From Calditrichia bacterium (GTDB lineage: Bacteria; Calditrichota; Calditrichia; RBG-13-44-9; J075): DNA of 64,000 nt. Below are positions 32,962-42,600 of the stretch, in pieces. The stretch covers positions 96,829-160,828 of the forward strand of contig JANQQU010000002.1 in NCBI GenBank assembly GCA_028284905.1, written 5' to 3'. A program made the position numbers and the translations under genes. The notes beneath the pieces were generated by a model. That model saw only the letters and a list, made by a program, of their open reading frames with translations. It searched no databases and was not told the origin of the DNA. Within the stretch, counting starts at the first letter, position 1. The number at the start of each line of letters is the position of its first letter.

Positions 32962-35619
32962 ATGAATTCCTCTGAGAAAAAATTATTAGCTCCGCCCAAA
33001 TATGCCGATCGCTTTCTCGAATGGTATTGTGCCGATCGTTTTCTCGAGGAAGTGCAGGGGGACTTACATGAGCTTTACGAGCTTCGGACAGCGGATAGCC
33101 ATCACCTTTCCGCCAGTGTACAGTACTGGTGGGACGTGATTCGCTTTTGCCGGCCTTATCTCTGGAAAAGAAGACCCGCCTATCAAAGCAGAGGACCGAT
33201 TATGTGGCAAAATTACTTCAAAATGGCATATCGTAGTTTTAATCGTCAAAAAGGATATTCTTTCCTCAATGTACTCGGTCTTGCCATTGGCATGGCTTGC
33301 TGTATTCTGATATTTCTCTACGTGCAGGATGAGCTGAGCTACGATCGATATCATCAAAATGCCGGGCAGATTTACCGGGTGATCGGCGAAGAAATTAACG
33401 AAGGGCAGTCCCGCCAGATGGCCAGTACCTATAACCCAATGGCACCGGCGCTGGAGAATGATTTCCCGGAAATTATCCATACCGTCCGCTTCTTCCCTTT
33501 TAAACCGGCAGTCCAGTTTGGCAGTGACAAGAAATTCCAGGAAGACGCTTTCTTTTTCGCCGACTCGACCGTTTTTTCTATGTTTGATTTTCCTTTCCTG
33601 CGTGGCAATCCGAATACTGCCCTGGACGAGCCTTATAGCATTGTGGTCACCGCTTCCGCGGCGCGAAAGTATTTTGGCAACGAAAATCCCATCGGCAAAA
33701 TTCTTACCCTGGAAAACAATTATGATTTTAAAGTCACCGCTGTATTGGCAGACGTGCCCGGCAATTCCCACTTCACTTTCGATTTTCTCGCATCTATGAG
33801 CAGCGCAAAGCAGATGATGGACTATGCCTTCGAAAGCCACGCCTGGCACTGGCCACCGGTATACAACTATCTGATGCTGCCGGAGAATTATTCTCCCGAG
33901 CAAATCAATGCCCGCTTTCCCGCTTTTATCGAAAAACATATTGGCGAGTGGGCAGTTGCGGAGCGCAAATATGAATTACAGCCCCTCACTGATATTCGTT
34001 TGCACTCCGCCCTGGAAAATGAAATCGCCCCCACGTTCAATATCGTTTACATCCAGATCATGATTATGATCGCGGCATTCATCTTGCTCATCGCCTGTAT
34101 TAATTTTATGAATCTTGCCACTGCCCGCGCAATAGAACGAGCGAAAGAAGTCGGCTTACGGAAAGTAATCGGCGCAGCGAAAAAAGAGCTGATGTTGCAA
34201 TTTTTCAGCGAATCGCTTTTCTACGCTTTTGCTGGACTGGCATTGGCGCTCCTGTTGGTGCAACTGAGCCTACCAACTTTCAACCAACTCATCGGTAAAT
34301 CGTTGATGCTGGACTTATTTGCTACAGCACCGCTTCCCCTGGGCCTGCTAATACTTACTATTTTCACTGGTATTTTTGCCGGTAGTTATCCGGCAGTTTT
34401 CCTCTCGAAATTCCGACCGGCGCAGGTATTAAAAGGCAAAGGGAGCAGCGGGAATGCCGGGAGAAGCAGCAACAAATTTCGGGCAACGCTGGTTACCTTT
34501 CAGTTTGCCATATCCATTGCTTTAATCATCGCTGCGTTTATGATTCAGGATCAATTGACTTTTTTGCAGAACAAGCGCCTGGGATTTGAAAAAGAGAATG
34601 TCATCATCATGCCGGTGCGCGATGAAACCGTGCAGGCGAACTGGCAGGCAATCAAAAACTCCCTGGGAGAACATCCGCAAATTCTTAGCATCACCGCTAC
34701 TTCGACGATACCGGGTAAAGAGCGGGATATAGCATTTCCAATTGCCGCAGAAGGTCTCGCTGCTGATACCGAATTGAACATGCAAACTATCCTCGTCGAT
34801 CATGATTTTCTCAATGCATTTAATATCGAACTGACCGCCGGCAGAGGATTTTCAGAGGCCTTCCCCAGTGATAAAGCCGGCGCTTTTATACTCAATCAGT
34901 CCGCAGTTCGCAAGCTGAATTGGCAATCCCCACTGGGGAAAAAGTTTGCCATGAAGCATATCAACGAGGGTAAACAGAAAGAAGGAGAAGTGATTGGGGT
35001 TATTGAGGACTTTCACTTCAAATCACTCTATCATGAGATTGAGCCATTGGTATTACAAATTGCCGTGCCGGAATACTACCTGGATAATATCGCCGTGCGG
35101 GTAGCACCGGGGAGCAATATTTCCGCGGTTCTCGAATTCCTGAAAGATCGCTGGGCCTCGGTCGTCCCCCATCGTCCTTTTGAGTTCACTTTTCTCGATG
35201 ACGATCTTCAGCAGGCCTATTTGCAGGAACAGAAACTGAGTCAAATTTTCACCTATTTTGCCGGACTGGCAATATTCATCGCCTGCCTTGGCCTTTTTGG
35301 ATTGGCATCTTTTTCGGCAGCACAGCGCACGAAGGAGATTGGCATTCGGAAAGTGCTCGGTGCCTCCGTCGGCAGCCTGGCCTTAATGCTCTCCCGGGAA
35401 TTTACCCGCTTTGTGCTGATTGCCAATATTATAGCTTGGCCACTGGCATTTTATGCGATGAGAGAATGGCTATCGGGATTTGCCTATCATATCGATATAT
35501 CCTGGGGAATATTCGCCCTCGCGGCACTCTCGGCATTTCTGATTGCAGTTTTGACGGTGAGTTATCAGGCAATTAAAGCATCTTTGAAAAATCCGGTGAA
35601 GGCATTGCGGTATGAATAA
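32962..35619 (+). CDS. FtsX/MacB-type permease with N-terminal permease-prefix domain
   Basis: 885 residues from the ATG at 32962 (GAGG upstream); the frame opens at a GTG at 32893. Residues ~8-75 are a cytoplasmic prefix domain (PPKYADRFLEWYCADRFLEE, GDLHELYELR) typical of PadR-linked permeases. The MacB-like permease then begins at NYFKMAYRSFNRQKGYSFLN, with two periplasmic domains and two FtsX cores (ERAKEVGLRKVIGAAKKEL and QRTKEIGIRKVLGAS), ending PVKALRYE. A paralogue without prefix or PadR is at 19845. No ATPase is adjacent. Confidence 0.93.
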   Translation: MNSSEKKLLAPPKYADRFLEWYCADRFLEEVQGDLHELYELRTADSHHLSASVQYWWDVIRFCRPYLWKRRPAYQSRGPIMWQNYFKMAYRSFNRQKGYSFLNVLGLAIGMACCILIFLYVQDELSYDRYHQNAGQIYRVIGEEINEGQSRQMASTYNPMAPALENDFPEIIHTVRFFPFKPAVQFGSDKKFQEDAFFFADSTVFSMFDFPFLRGNPNTALDEPYSIVVTASAARKYFGNENPIGKILTLENNYDFKVTAVLADVPGNSHFTFDFLASMSSAKQMMDYAFESHAWHWPPVYNYLMLPENYSPEQINARFPAFIEKHIGEWAVAERKYELQPLTDIRLHSALENEIAPTFNIVYIQIMIMIAAFILLIACINFMNLATARAIERAKEVGLRKVIGAAKKELMLQFFSESLFYAFAGLALALLLVQLSLPTFNQLIGKSLMLDLFATAPLPLGLLILTIFTGIFAGSYPAVFLSKFRPAQVLKGKGSSGNAGRSSNKFRATLVTFQFAISIALIIAAFMIQDQLTFLQNKRLGFEKENVIIMPVRDETVQANWQAIKNSLGEHPQILSITATSTIPGKERDIAFPIAAEGLAADTELNMQTILVDHDFLNAFNIELTAGRGFSEAFPSDKAGAFILNQSAVRKLNWQSPLGKKFAMKHINEGKQKEGEVIGVIEDFHFKSLYHEIEPLVLQIAVPEYYLDNIAVRVAPGSNISAVLEFLKDRWASVVPHRPFEFTFLDDDLQQAYLQEQKLSQIFTYFAGLAIFIACLGLFGLASFSAAQRTKEIGIRKVLGASVGSLALMLSREFTRFVLIANIIAWPLAFYAMREWLSGFAYHIDISWGIFALAALSAFLIAVLTVSYQAIKASLKNPVKALRYE

Positions 35620-35621
35620 GT

Positions 35622-35745
35622 CAATGGGCAAATGGGCAAATATACAAATGGGCAATTTTAAAGCGTTTAGTGTTTCAACAAACTGTAAAAATGAGCAATC
35701 GGGCGCGTGAGAATGTTTGCTCATTTGCCCGATTGCTCATTTGCT
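35622..35745. repeat. AATGGGCAA words and a 14-bp stem
   Basis: Repeated AATGGGCAAATGGGCAAAT words (35622-35657) are followed by a perfect 14-bp stem ATGAGCAATCGGGC (35691-35704) / GCCCGATTGCTCAT (35727-35740). It lies between the convergent permease and glycosyltransferase genes and may terminate both. Confidence 0.7.
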
Positions 35746-35752
35746 CATATTC

Positions 35753-36901
35753 TTATTTCCTCAAGCCGTCCAGCCAGCTTTCCAGCCGTGCGCCGAGCAT
35801 CTTGTTGGAAAAGTGCGATTCCGCCCGGGAGCGGCAAGCTGTGGTCATTCCGCTGTATTGATCTGACGCCTCCAGCACAGAGTGCACTGCTTTGCCGAGC
35901 GCAGCGCTGTCCCTCTCCGTCAAAACACCGGTTTCCGGAGTGACAATCGAAGAAACCCCGCCGCCTTCGTAGGCAACGCTGGGGGTGCCGCCAGCCAAAC
36001 CTTCCGCGTAGATAATCCCAAAGTGTTCTTTCTTTTCCGGGGCAGCAACAATTAACGTCGCAGCATTGATCAAGTGGGCTTTATCTTCAGCGGAAACAAA
36101 TCCGAGAAAACGACCGCGATCACCGAGCTTCTCTTCCAGTTCGCCGCGCAATTCCCCATCACCAATAAAAATTGTCGGGGCCAAATCGGCATAATGCTCG
36201 GAGGCAGCAACCACATTCTGCGGTCCTTTCGCCAGGGAAAGCGCACCGGGGCAAATAACGAATTTTTCCGGTAATTCATATTTTTGGAGGATATCGCCGG
36301 TATTTTCCGGGTGAAATTCGTCCAGATCGATACCGCAGGGGAGAATGATAAACCGTTCCTCCGGCACCTCAACCATATTAAGAATCAAATTATCGCGGAC
36401 ATATTCCGTGGTTACGATAATACCATTGGCATTTTCAATCGAAGACTGAATCAGTTGCCAAACTTCATCATCATATTGCCCATGATGGCGCGGCTCGATA
36501 CCGGTGCCATGCAGGAAAAGCACATAAGGCTTATTGTGGCGATCGGCGACATTGCGGGTGGCAATCGCGGAAAGATTGGCATGATGCCCGATAATAATGT
36601 CGACATCTTCAATCACACTTTCCAACGCGCTTTCGTATGCCGGTAGATATTCGGCCATTTCCCGAAAGCTCATGGAAGAAACCGCTTTTTGACCTTTGCC
36701 AGCGGCCGGTAAATATTCATGCACCGGCAATACGTCGGTATGTAACTTCACCGCGACATCACTGGCGCCTTCAACGCCGGATCCTTTCTGCGGCTGAACA
36801 AAATATACTTTATTTCCCTGCTCTACCAGGTAACGGGCGTGCTGCCGGGCAACTTCCCCGCTGCCACGACCGTGGTTTAATAATAGAATGGCAATATTCA
36901 T
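35753..36901 (-). CDS. GT4-family glycosyltransferase
   Basis: 382 residues, GT-B fold. The N-terminal Rossmann domain starts NIAILLLNHGRGSGEVARQHA. The C-terminal donor-binding domain carries the E-x7-E-type signature EHFGIIYAEGLAGG, followed by TPSVAYEGGGVSSIV, diagnostic of family GT4 retaining enzymes. It lacks membrane helices and should act in the cytosol or at the membrane face on a nucleotide-sugar donor. GGAGGTGAAG precedes the ATG. It stands alone, without a polysaccharide cluster, so donor and acceptor are unknown. Confidence 0.92.
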   Translation of the reverse strand: MNIAILLLNHGRGSGEVARQHARYLVEQGNKVYFVQPQKGSGVEGASDVAVKLHTDVLPVHEYLPAAGKGQKAVSSMSFREMAEYLPAYESALESVIEDVDIIIGHHANLSAIATRNVADRHNKPYVLFLHGTGIEPRHHGQYDDEVWQLIQSSIENANGIIVTTEYVRDNLILNMVEVPEERFIILPCGIDLDEFHPENTGDILQKYELPEKFVICPGALSLAKGPQNVVAASEHYADLAPTIFIGDGELRGELEEKLGDRGRFLGFVSAEDKAHLINAATLIVAAPEKKEHFGIIYAEGLAGGTPSVAYEGGGVSSIVTPETGVLTERDSAALGKAVHSVLEASDQYSGMTTACRSRAESHFSNKMLGARLESWLDGLRK

Positions 36902-37505
36902 TGGTTCTTCACCTCCATCAGTAGTATTAATATTTATTTACACCCAAATGATCTCCCAATTCAATTGAGATTCCTCCGGCAGTGATAAAGTAAGCTTGGC
37001 CGGTAGTAATTAATTAGATTGGCATTATCAGGTGCTGTCAATTGTTTGATATCGAAAGTTGCTAAAGAAACGAAGTAATATTCTACGAACAATTTCGAAA
37101 ATCTTTATGATCAATATCATCCCTCAGAAAAGATTGCTTATTATCTGGATTGGAAAAGTTGCTCCTCACAACGCTGGCAGAATGAGAAAGAGAATGTGCA
37201 AATCGAATTTTTTTCGGAGTAGGCGGCATAGGGTAAGCACCAATGAGCATCGTATAAAGCGGTTGACAGTATTCCCCTTTATCTTTCTTCAATTCTCTTT
37301 AGAAAAATTTTCCCAACCCTCCCGATAACAAAAACACTGCGCCGTATTTTATTCAATATTTGTGTATAAAAAAACGCTTTTTGAAATTCCCGGAAATTCC
37401 TGAGAAAGAATATGCGAGGGCAATGAAACTTTCAGCGGTAATTGTTATATTAACACTCATTACTGAAAATTTTTCAGATACAGCCAACGCGTTGAGGTGA
37501 TTCAG
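36902..37505. other. 600-base intergenic region
   Basis: Upstream of both the glycosyltransferase (minus) and the amidohydrolase (plus), so it should hold two divergent promoters. A 15-base near-palindrome CTGAAAATTTTTCAG lies at 37463-37477, about 30 bases before the amidohydrolase ATG, and could be an operator. An 89-codon frame at 37059-37328 has no Shine-Dalgarno sequence or recognisable content and I do not accept it. Nothing else was recognised. Confidence 0.5.
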
Positions 37506-39527
37506 ATGCACAAAACACTATGGTGTTTTCTTTTCGGCATATTATGTGGACAAGTCATGTTTGGTCAATCATTTTCCGGACAGACCGCCACAAAAGTTAT
37601 GGCAGATATGGTTTTACGCAATGGCGCCATTTACACCGTCAATCCATCCCAACCATGGGCGGAAGCGATTGCCATAGTGGGAGATATGATCGTCTTTGTT
37701 GGCACGAACCAGGACGCACTCGCCTTCATTGACGAGCAAACGGAAGTTATTGAGCTGAATGGCAGAATGGTACTGCCGGGGCTTCATGACGTGCATATGC
37801 ATCCCCTGGAAGCTGGTTCCCCTGCTGCCGGCGACTGCCTGCTGGATAATTCAGAAACAGACCCGGAGAATTTTATTCCGGCGCTGCAGGCTTGTAATCT
37901 TTCCCCGAACAGCAATGGCTGGATACTCGCTGGCGGCCATTCGATATTCACCCTTTATGAAGCGCAGCGTCCTCCCAGGTTAATACTGGATGATCTCTAT
38001 CCCAACGTGCCGGTCGCCATTCTCGAAGAGACCTCGCATTCGCTCTGGGTAAATTCCCGGGCGTTGGAAATTAGCGGTATTTCCGCTGCAACACCGGATC
38101 CGATCGGCGGACACATTATCAAATGGGATGATGGGGCGCCGAGTGGCATTTTGCTGGATAATGCCGGCGATTTTGTTTTGCAGATGGCCCTGGCCTCCAC
38201 CCCGGATATTGATGCTGCCAATTATGATGGCCTGGTCAACTACAGCTTGCCATTGCTCGCGGAAATGGGCATTACCTCAATTTGTGAAGGCAGAACATAC
38301 TGGAAACGCAATTACCATCAAATATGGCAGAATATTAAAAATGAGGGTTTGCTAACGGCCCGCGTGGTGCTGGCCCCCTGGGTCTACCCGGAAGATATCG
38401 ATGCCGATCTAATCGCTGCTTTGCAAGGTCTTTATGATGAGGGTGATGACATGCTCCGGATTACCCAACTGAAGTGCTATAGCGATGGCATTATCATCAA
38501 TGCGACTGCAGCGCTTCATGATCCATATCTGGATAATCTTGGTCTCCCCTTTAACGATGGCTTGAATTACCTGACAGCCGGCCGTTTGAGTAATCTCATC
38601 ACTACGCTGGAGCAGAGCGGGTATGATTTTCATATCCATGCGATTGGGGACCGGGGCATTACGGAAGCGCTTGATGCAATTGAAGCTGCCCGGGATGTCA
38701 ATGGAGACATCGGCGCCCGCCATCGCGTTACTCATCTGGAGGTTCTCGATTCCCTTGATCTACCCCGTTTTGCGGAATTAGACGTCATTGCCGATGCCCA
38801 GGTCGCTGGCGATTTTACCAATCCGGAACATTGGGGCGACAATGAGCCATTCCTCGGTCCGGAAAGATCCGATAATTTCATTCCAATTCGCTCCTTATAT
38901 GATGCCAATGCGCGCATATCTCTCAGCAGCGATTGGGATGTTAGTTCACCGAATCCGTTTGTCGCGATGCAGAACGCCCTCACCCGCGATCCACAGGCCT
39001 TGCCCACCCTCGACGCGGTTATCGAAGCTTATACCATCAATGCGGCTTACGTAATGCGCCAGGAGACCGATCTCGGTTCCATCGAAGCAGGTAAACTGGC
39101 CGACGTGATTGTGCTGGACCAGCATATATTTAATATTCCCGCCAGCGAAATCGGCCAGACGAATGTTCTGTTAACGATATTGGGAGGAGAAATTGTGCAT
39201 CAGGACCCGGCAATCAGTAGTATCCGGAACAGAGCTCCCATTCCGGAAACATTTACACTGGCACAGAATTTCCCCAATCCATTCAACGGCAGCACCCTGT
39301 TTCGTTTTACCTTGAAGACTTCCGCCAAAATGACCCTCAGTATTTTCAATGTAAATGGAGAACTGGTGCATCAATTGTTCAGCGACTCCCTGATGACTGC
39401 CGGCACTCATACCTTTAATTGGAACGGTGTAGACAGTGCCGGGCTGACCCTCTCTTTCGGTGTCTATTATTATCAGTTGAAAACTGCCCGGGAACGGCAG
39501 GCGAGAAAAATGCTGCTGGTGAAGTAA
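37506..39527 (+). CDS. Exported YtcJ-like amidohydrolase with C-terminal sorting domain
   Basis: 673 residues from the ATG at 37506 (GAGGTGA upstream); a GTG three codons earlier is possible. A signal peptide ends near VMFGQ. The amidohydrolase domain begins LRNGAIYTVNP and contains the metal motif HDVHMHP (His97, His99), then FHIHAIGDRG, VTHLEV and SSDWDVSSPNPF, matching the YtcJ/amidohydrolase-3 family. The final ~85 residues form a type-A sorting domain (NFPNPFNGSTLFRF to RKMLLVK). YtcJ-like enzymes are usually cytoplasmic or merely periplasmic, so the fusion suggests a surface-displayed or released enzyme. Substrate unknown. Confidence 0.92.
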   Translation: MHKTLWCFLFGILCGQVMFGQSFSGQTATKVMADMVLRNGAIYTVNPSQPWAEAIAIVGDMIVFVGTNQDALAFIDEQTEVIELNGRMVLPGLHDVHMHPLEAGSPAAGDCLLDNSETDPENFIPALQACNLSPNSNGWILAGGHSIFTLYEAQRPPRLILDDLYPNVPVAILEETSHSLWVNSRALEISGISAATPDPIGGHIIKWDDGAPSGILLDNAGDFVLQMALASTPDIDAANYDGLVNYSLPLLAEMGITSICEGRTYWKRNYHQIWQNIKNEGLLTARVVLAPWVYPEDIDADLIAALQGLYDEGDDMLRITQLKCYSDGIIINATAALHDPYLDNLGLPFNDGLNYLTAGRLSNLITTLEQSGYDFHIHAIGDRGITEALDAIEAARDVNGDIGARHRVTHLEVLDSLDLPRFAELDVIADAQVAGDFTNPEHWGDNEPFLGPERSDNFIPIRSLYDANARISLSSDWDVSSPNPFVAMQNALTRDPQALPTLDAVIEAYTINAAYVMRQETDLGSIEAGKLADVIVLDQHIFNIPASEIGQTNVLLTILGGEIVHQDPAISSIRNRAPIPETFTLAQNFPNPFNGSTLFRFTLKTSAKMTLSIFNVNGELVHQLFSDSLMTAGTHTFNWNGVDSAGLTLSFGVYYYQLKTARERQARKMLLVK

Positions 39528-39546
39528 CCGGTATGAATGTATTGCC

Positions 39547-39588
39547 AAAAAAAACGCCCGGCCAGAATATCTGACGGGCGTTTTTTAC
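39547..39588. terminator. Bidirectional intrinsic terminator
   Basis: AAAAAAACGCCCG (to 39560) and CGGGCGTTTTTT (39575-39586) form a GC-rich stem flanked by A and T runs, so it works on both strands. It lies between the convergent genes ending at 39527 and 39615. Confidence 0.92.
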
Positions 39589-39614
39589 TTCTTCGCGGCA
39601 AGACAAATATGCTT

Positions 39615-42600
39615 TTACTTCAATAAAATCATTTTCATCACTTTCTGGTAATTTCCGGCCTGCAGACGGTAAATGTAAATACCGCTGGCCAGTGGGCGGC
39701 CAAAGCTATTCGTCGCATCCCAGACAGCCTCATGATATCCGGCTGCCAAACGTCCATTGACCAACGTGCGAACTTTCTGCCCAAGCATATTATATACAAT
39801 CAGGCTAACATCCGCAGCTTCTGGAATTTGAAATTTGATCGCCGTATTGGGATTGAACGGATTGGGATAGTTCTGCGACAATCCATACGTCATCGGTGTA
39901 TTGCCATCCGGGTTTTCAATAATACCGGTCAGCGGATTGACCACCAGACGCAGGGTATCACTAACAGTTGCATTCGCTTCGTCGGTGACAAAGATGCCGA
40001 TGTCAACCGTGCCGAAGAATCCCGGCATTGAAAAGAAACTTAACTTTCCGGTATCGGCATTATACACACGGGCGACCTGATTAGAACTGCCGGTTAATTG
40101 TATCGCTAATAGTGAATCGGCAGTTTCTACATCTTCAACAAAATCCCAAAGCATTAAATGAGCGGAACTGTCCGAGGCGAAAACCAGCGAATCCGGCAGA
40201 CTGCTGAAATAAGGCAAGTCATTGACTTCACTGACTGTCAACGTAGATGCGGATGTGTCGCAAGCGTTTGCCGGATCGCAAACCATCAGCTCAAACGGGG
40301 CATCTTTAAAAGAAACGTTATCGTTCGGAATGATGGTAAGGATATGACTGGTTGTATCGAGAGAAATCGTCAGATCACCCAGCGGGAAATTGCTGCCTAA
40401 GGACAAGGCCCAGCTCAGGGTGGTGATATTGTTATCGACGTCGCTGACCAGCGTATCGAGGAAAACGGTGAGCGTGTCTTCTTCCAGCATGGTAAATCCG
40501 GCAGACAAGTCTGCAATCACCGGCGCATCGTTTACCGGCTGAACGGTGACGACAAAGCTATCGTCAATAAAAGTAGAACCATCGTCGGTCGCACTAACGG
40601 TAATATTTGCACTGCCGTTATAATCTGTGCTGGCACTGAGAAAAAGGCTATTTCCCTGCAGGCTGGCCTGGATATCACTATTATCAGATCCGACGGAAAA
40701 AGCCAGGACATCATCCGGGTCCGGATCGCTGAAAACCGTATTCAGGTCGCTCACCACCATCACCGGGGCGCTGTCCTCCGGAAAGCTCTGGCTGCCGATC
40801 GGATTAGCGAGCACCGGTTGATCGTTGGCTGCTTCGACGAACACAAAAATATCCTGTGTATCGCTCAGCCCATCCGGATCAGAGAGTATCATTTTTACGG
40901 TAAAAGTACCGCTGGAATCCCCGGTCGCGGAAAATGTTGCTATCTGCGTATTGGGATCGATGCTAATGAGCAGATCATCGGTATCGATCTCGATAACCGA
41001 TCCATCTTTACCTTTCCGGAATTCCCGGGTATTTTCGTTCGGAATACCGCTGGCAGTAAGCACCTGGGCAGACCAGCTGAGATCGTCGACGGCATTGTCG
41101 ATATCACTGCTATGATTGCTCAAGTCGAGGTTATAACTACCATCTTCGGGAAAAGTAATGCCAACCAATGCCGGAGTAATCACCGGAGGATCGTTAACCG
41201 GGTTGATGGTAACAGTAAACACATCGTTGATAACATTACCATCGCCATCTTCCGCTGTGGCAGTAATCGTCGCCATACCGGAATACTCGGCTGCCATAGC
41301 AACATTCAGCTTCCTTCCAACCAGTGAAGCGGGAATATTGGGATTATTTGAGCTAACCCCATAGTTGAGGCTGCTGCCATCCGGATCGGCAAAGACACTA
41401 TCCAGGTCGCTGACAACGGTATGGGTCCCGCTATCTTCCGGATACTGGCGATCGGCGATCGGATTAATAACTGAGGGAAGACCGCCGACAATCGCCTGCA
41501 TGGTGTCGCTGGCGCTGGCATTCCCAGGATCAGTTGCGGTGAATGCAACTGTGAAAGTACCTGTTATTCCCGGTGCAGTACTAATCGTTGCTACATGAGT
41601 GGTAGGATCGATACTTATCTGCAAATTTGCATTCTCCAGGGGCTGCTTACCATCTTGCTTACCCTGGCTCAGCTTCTCCTCAACCGGCTGACTGCTGCTT
41701 ATAACGCTGCTTTGCCAGCTTAAAGAAGTGAGGGTATTGTCGATATCATTTGCATAATTATCGAGGTCAATCGTTTTGCTCGCACCGGCGGTAAATGAGA
41801 CATTCGGAATACCGATCACTGTCGGCGCATCGTTTACTGGTAGAACGTCCACCAGCACCATGGCGGAGTCCAGCAAATTATTAGCATTGCGGATTGTATA
41901 TTGGAATGTATCCGCGCCAAAAAAGTTTTCGAATGGCTGATACCGGAAAGTGCTGTCGCCCTGCATGGTAACAACGCCGTTACTGCCCTGGCCAAAACTC
42001 ATAATGGTGAGAAAGCTGCCTTCGGGATCATTGTCATTTCGTAGCACATTTACAAGCCCGTCGCTATCTTCGTTGGTCACTAATGGATCATTGACTGCTT
42101 CCGGCGGATATACTTCCGATACAGAAGTGAGGATGACACCATTGTCATCATAATTCACAGTAAATACCGGCTGACCATTGATCAGGGGCGTGTTGATCGT
42201 TTGGAAAAATCCGCTGCCGGAAGGATAGCTCATGATGCGAAACGTATCGCCAACGGCCGGAACATATAAATTCAGTAAATCAACATTCAGCGTCGCCCCT
42301 AATGTCGCGTTTCCGCTAACAACCAATTTATCATATCCACTGCCCGGTGTTCTGCCGGCAATTTCAATATTGATGGATGAAGTAGCATCGCCGCTATAAT
42401 CCCCGTTAAGGCGGAGAATGCCCGGAGAACTGCCGGGATGAAAACTGCCGGAATTACTGAATGTGGCATCGGCGATATCGACAATACCACTACCTTTGAT
42501 GGTTGCACCGGCTGCATTACTCAAACCTTTATTAAAATCGATGGTGCCGGTAGCAGCATTTAAAATGCCGAAATTATTCATGTCCACGTCAATAGCGAGC

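Noticed and set aside
37059..37328. 89-codon frame
   Set aside because: Basic, low-information translation, no ribosome site and no recognisable domain.
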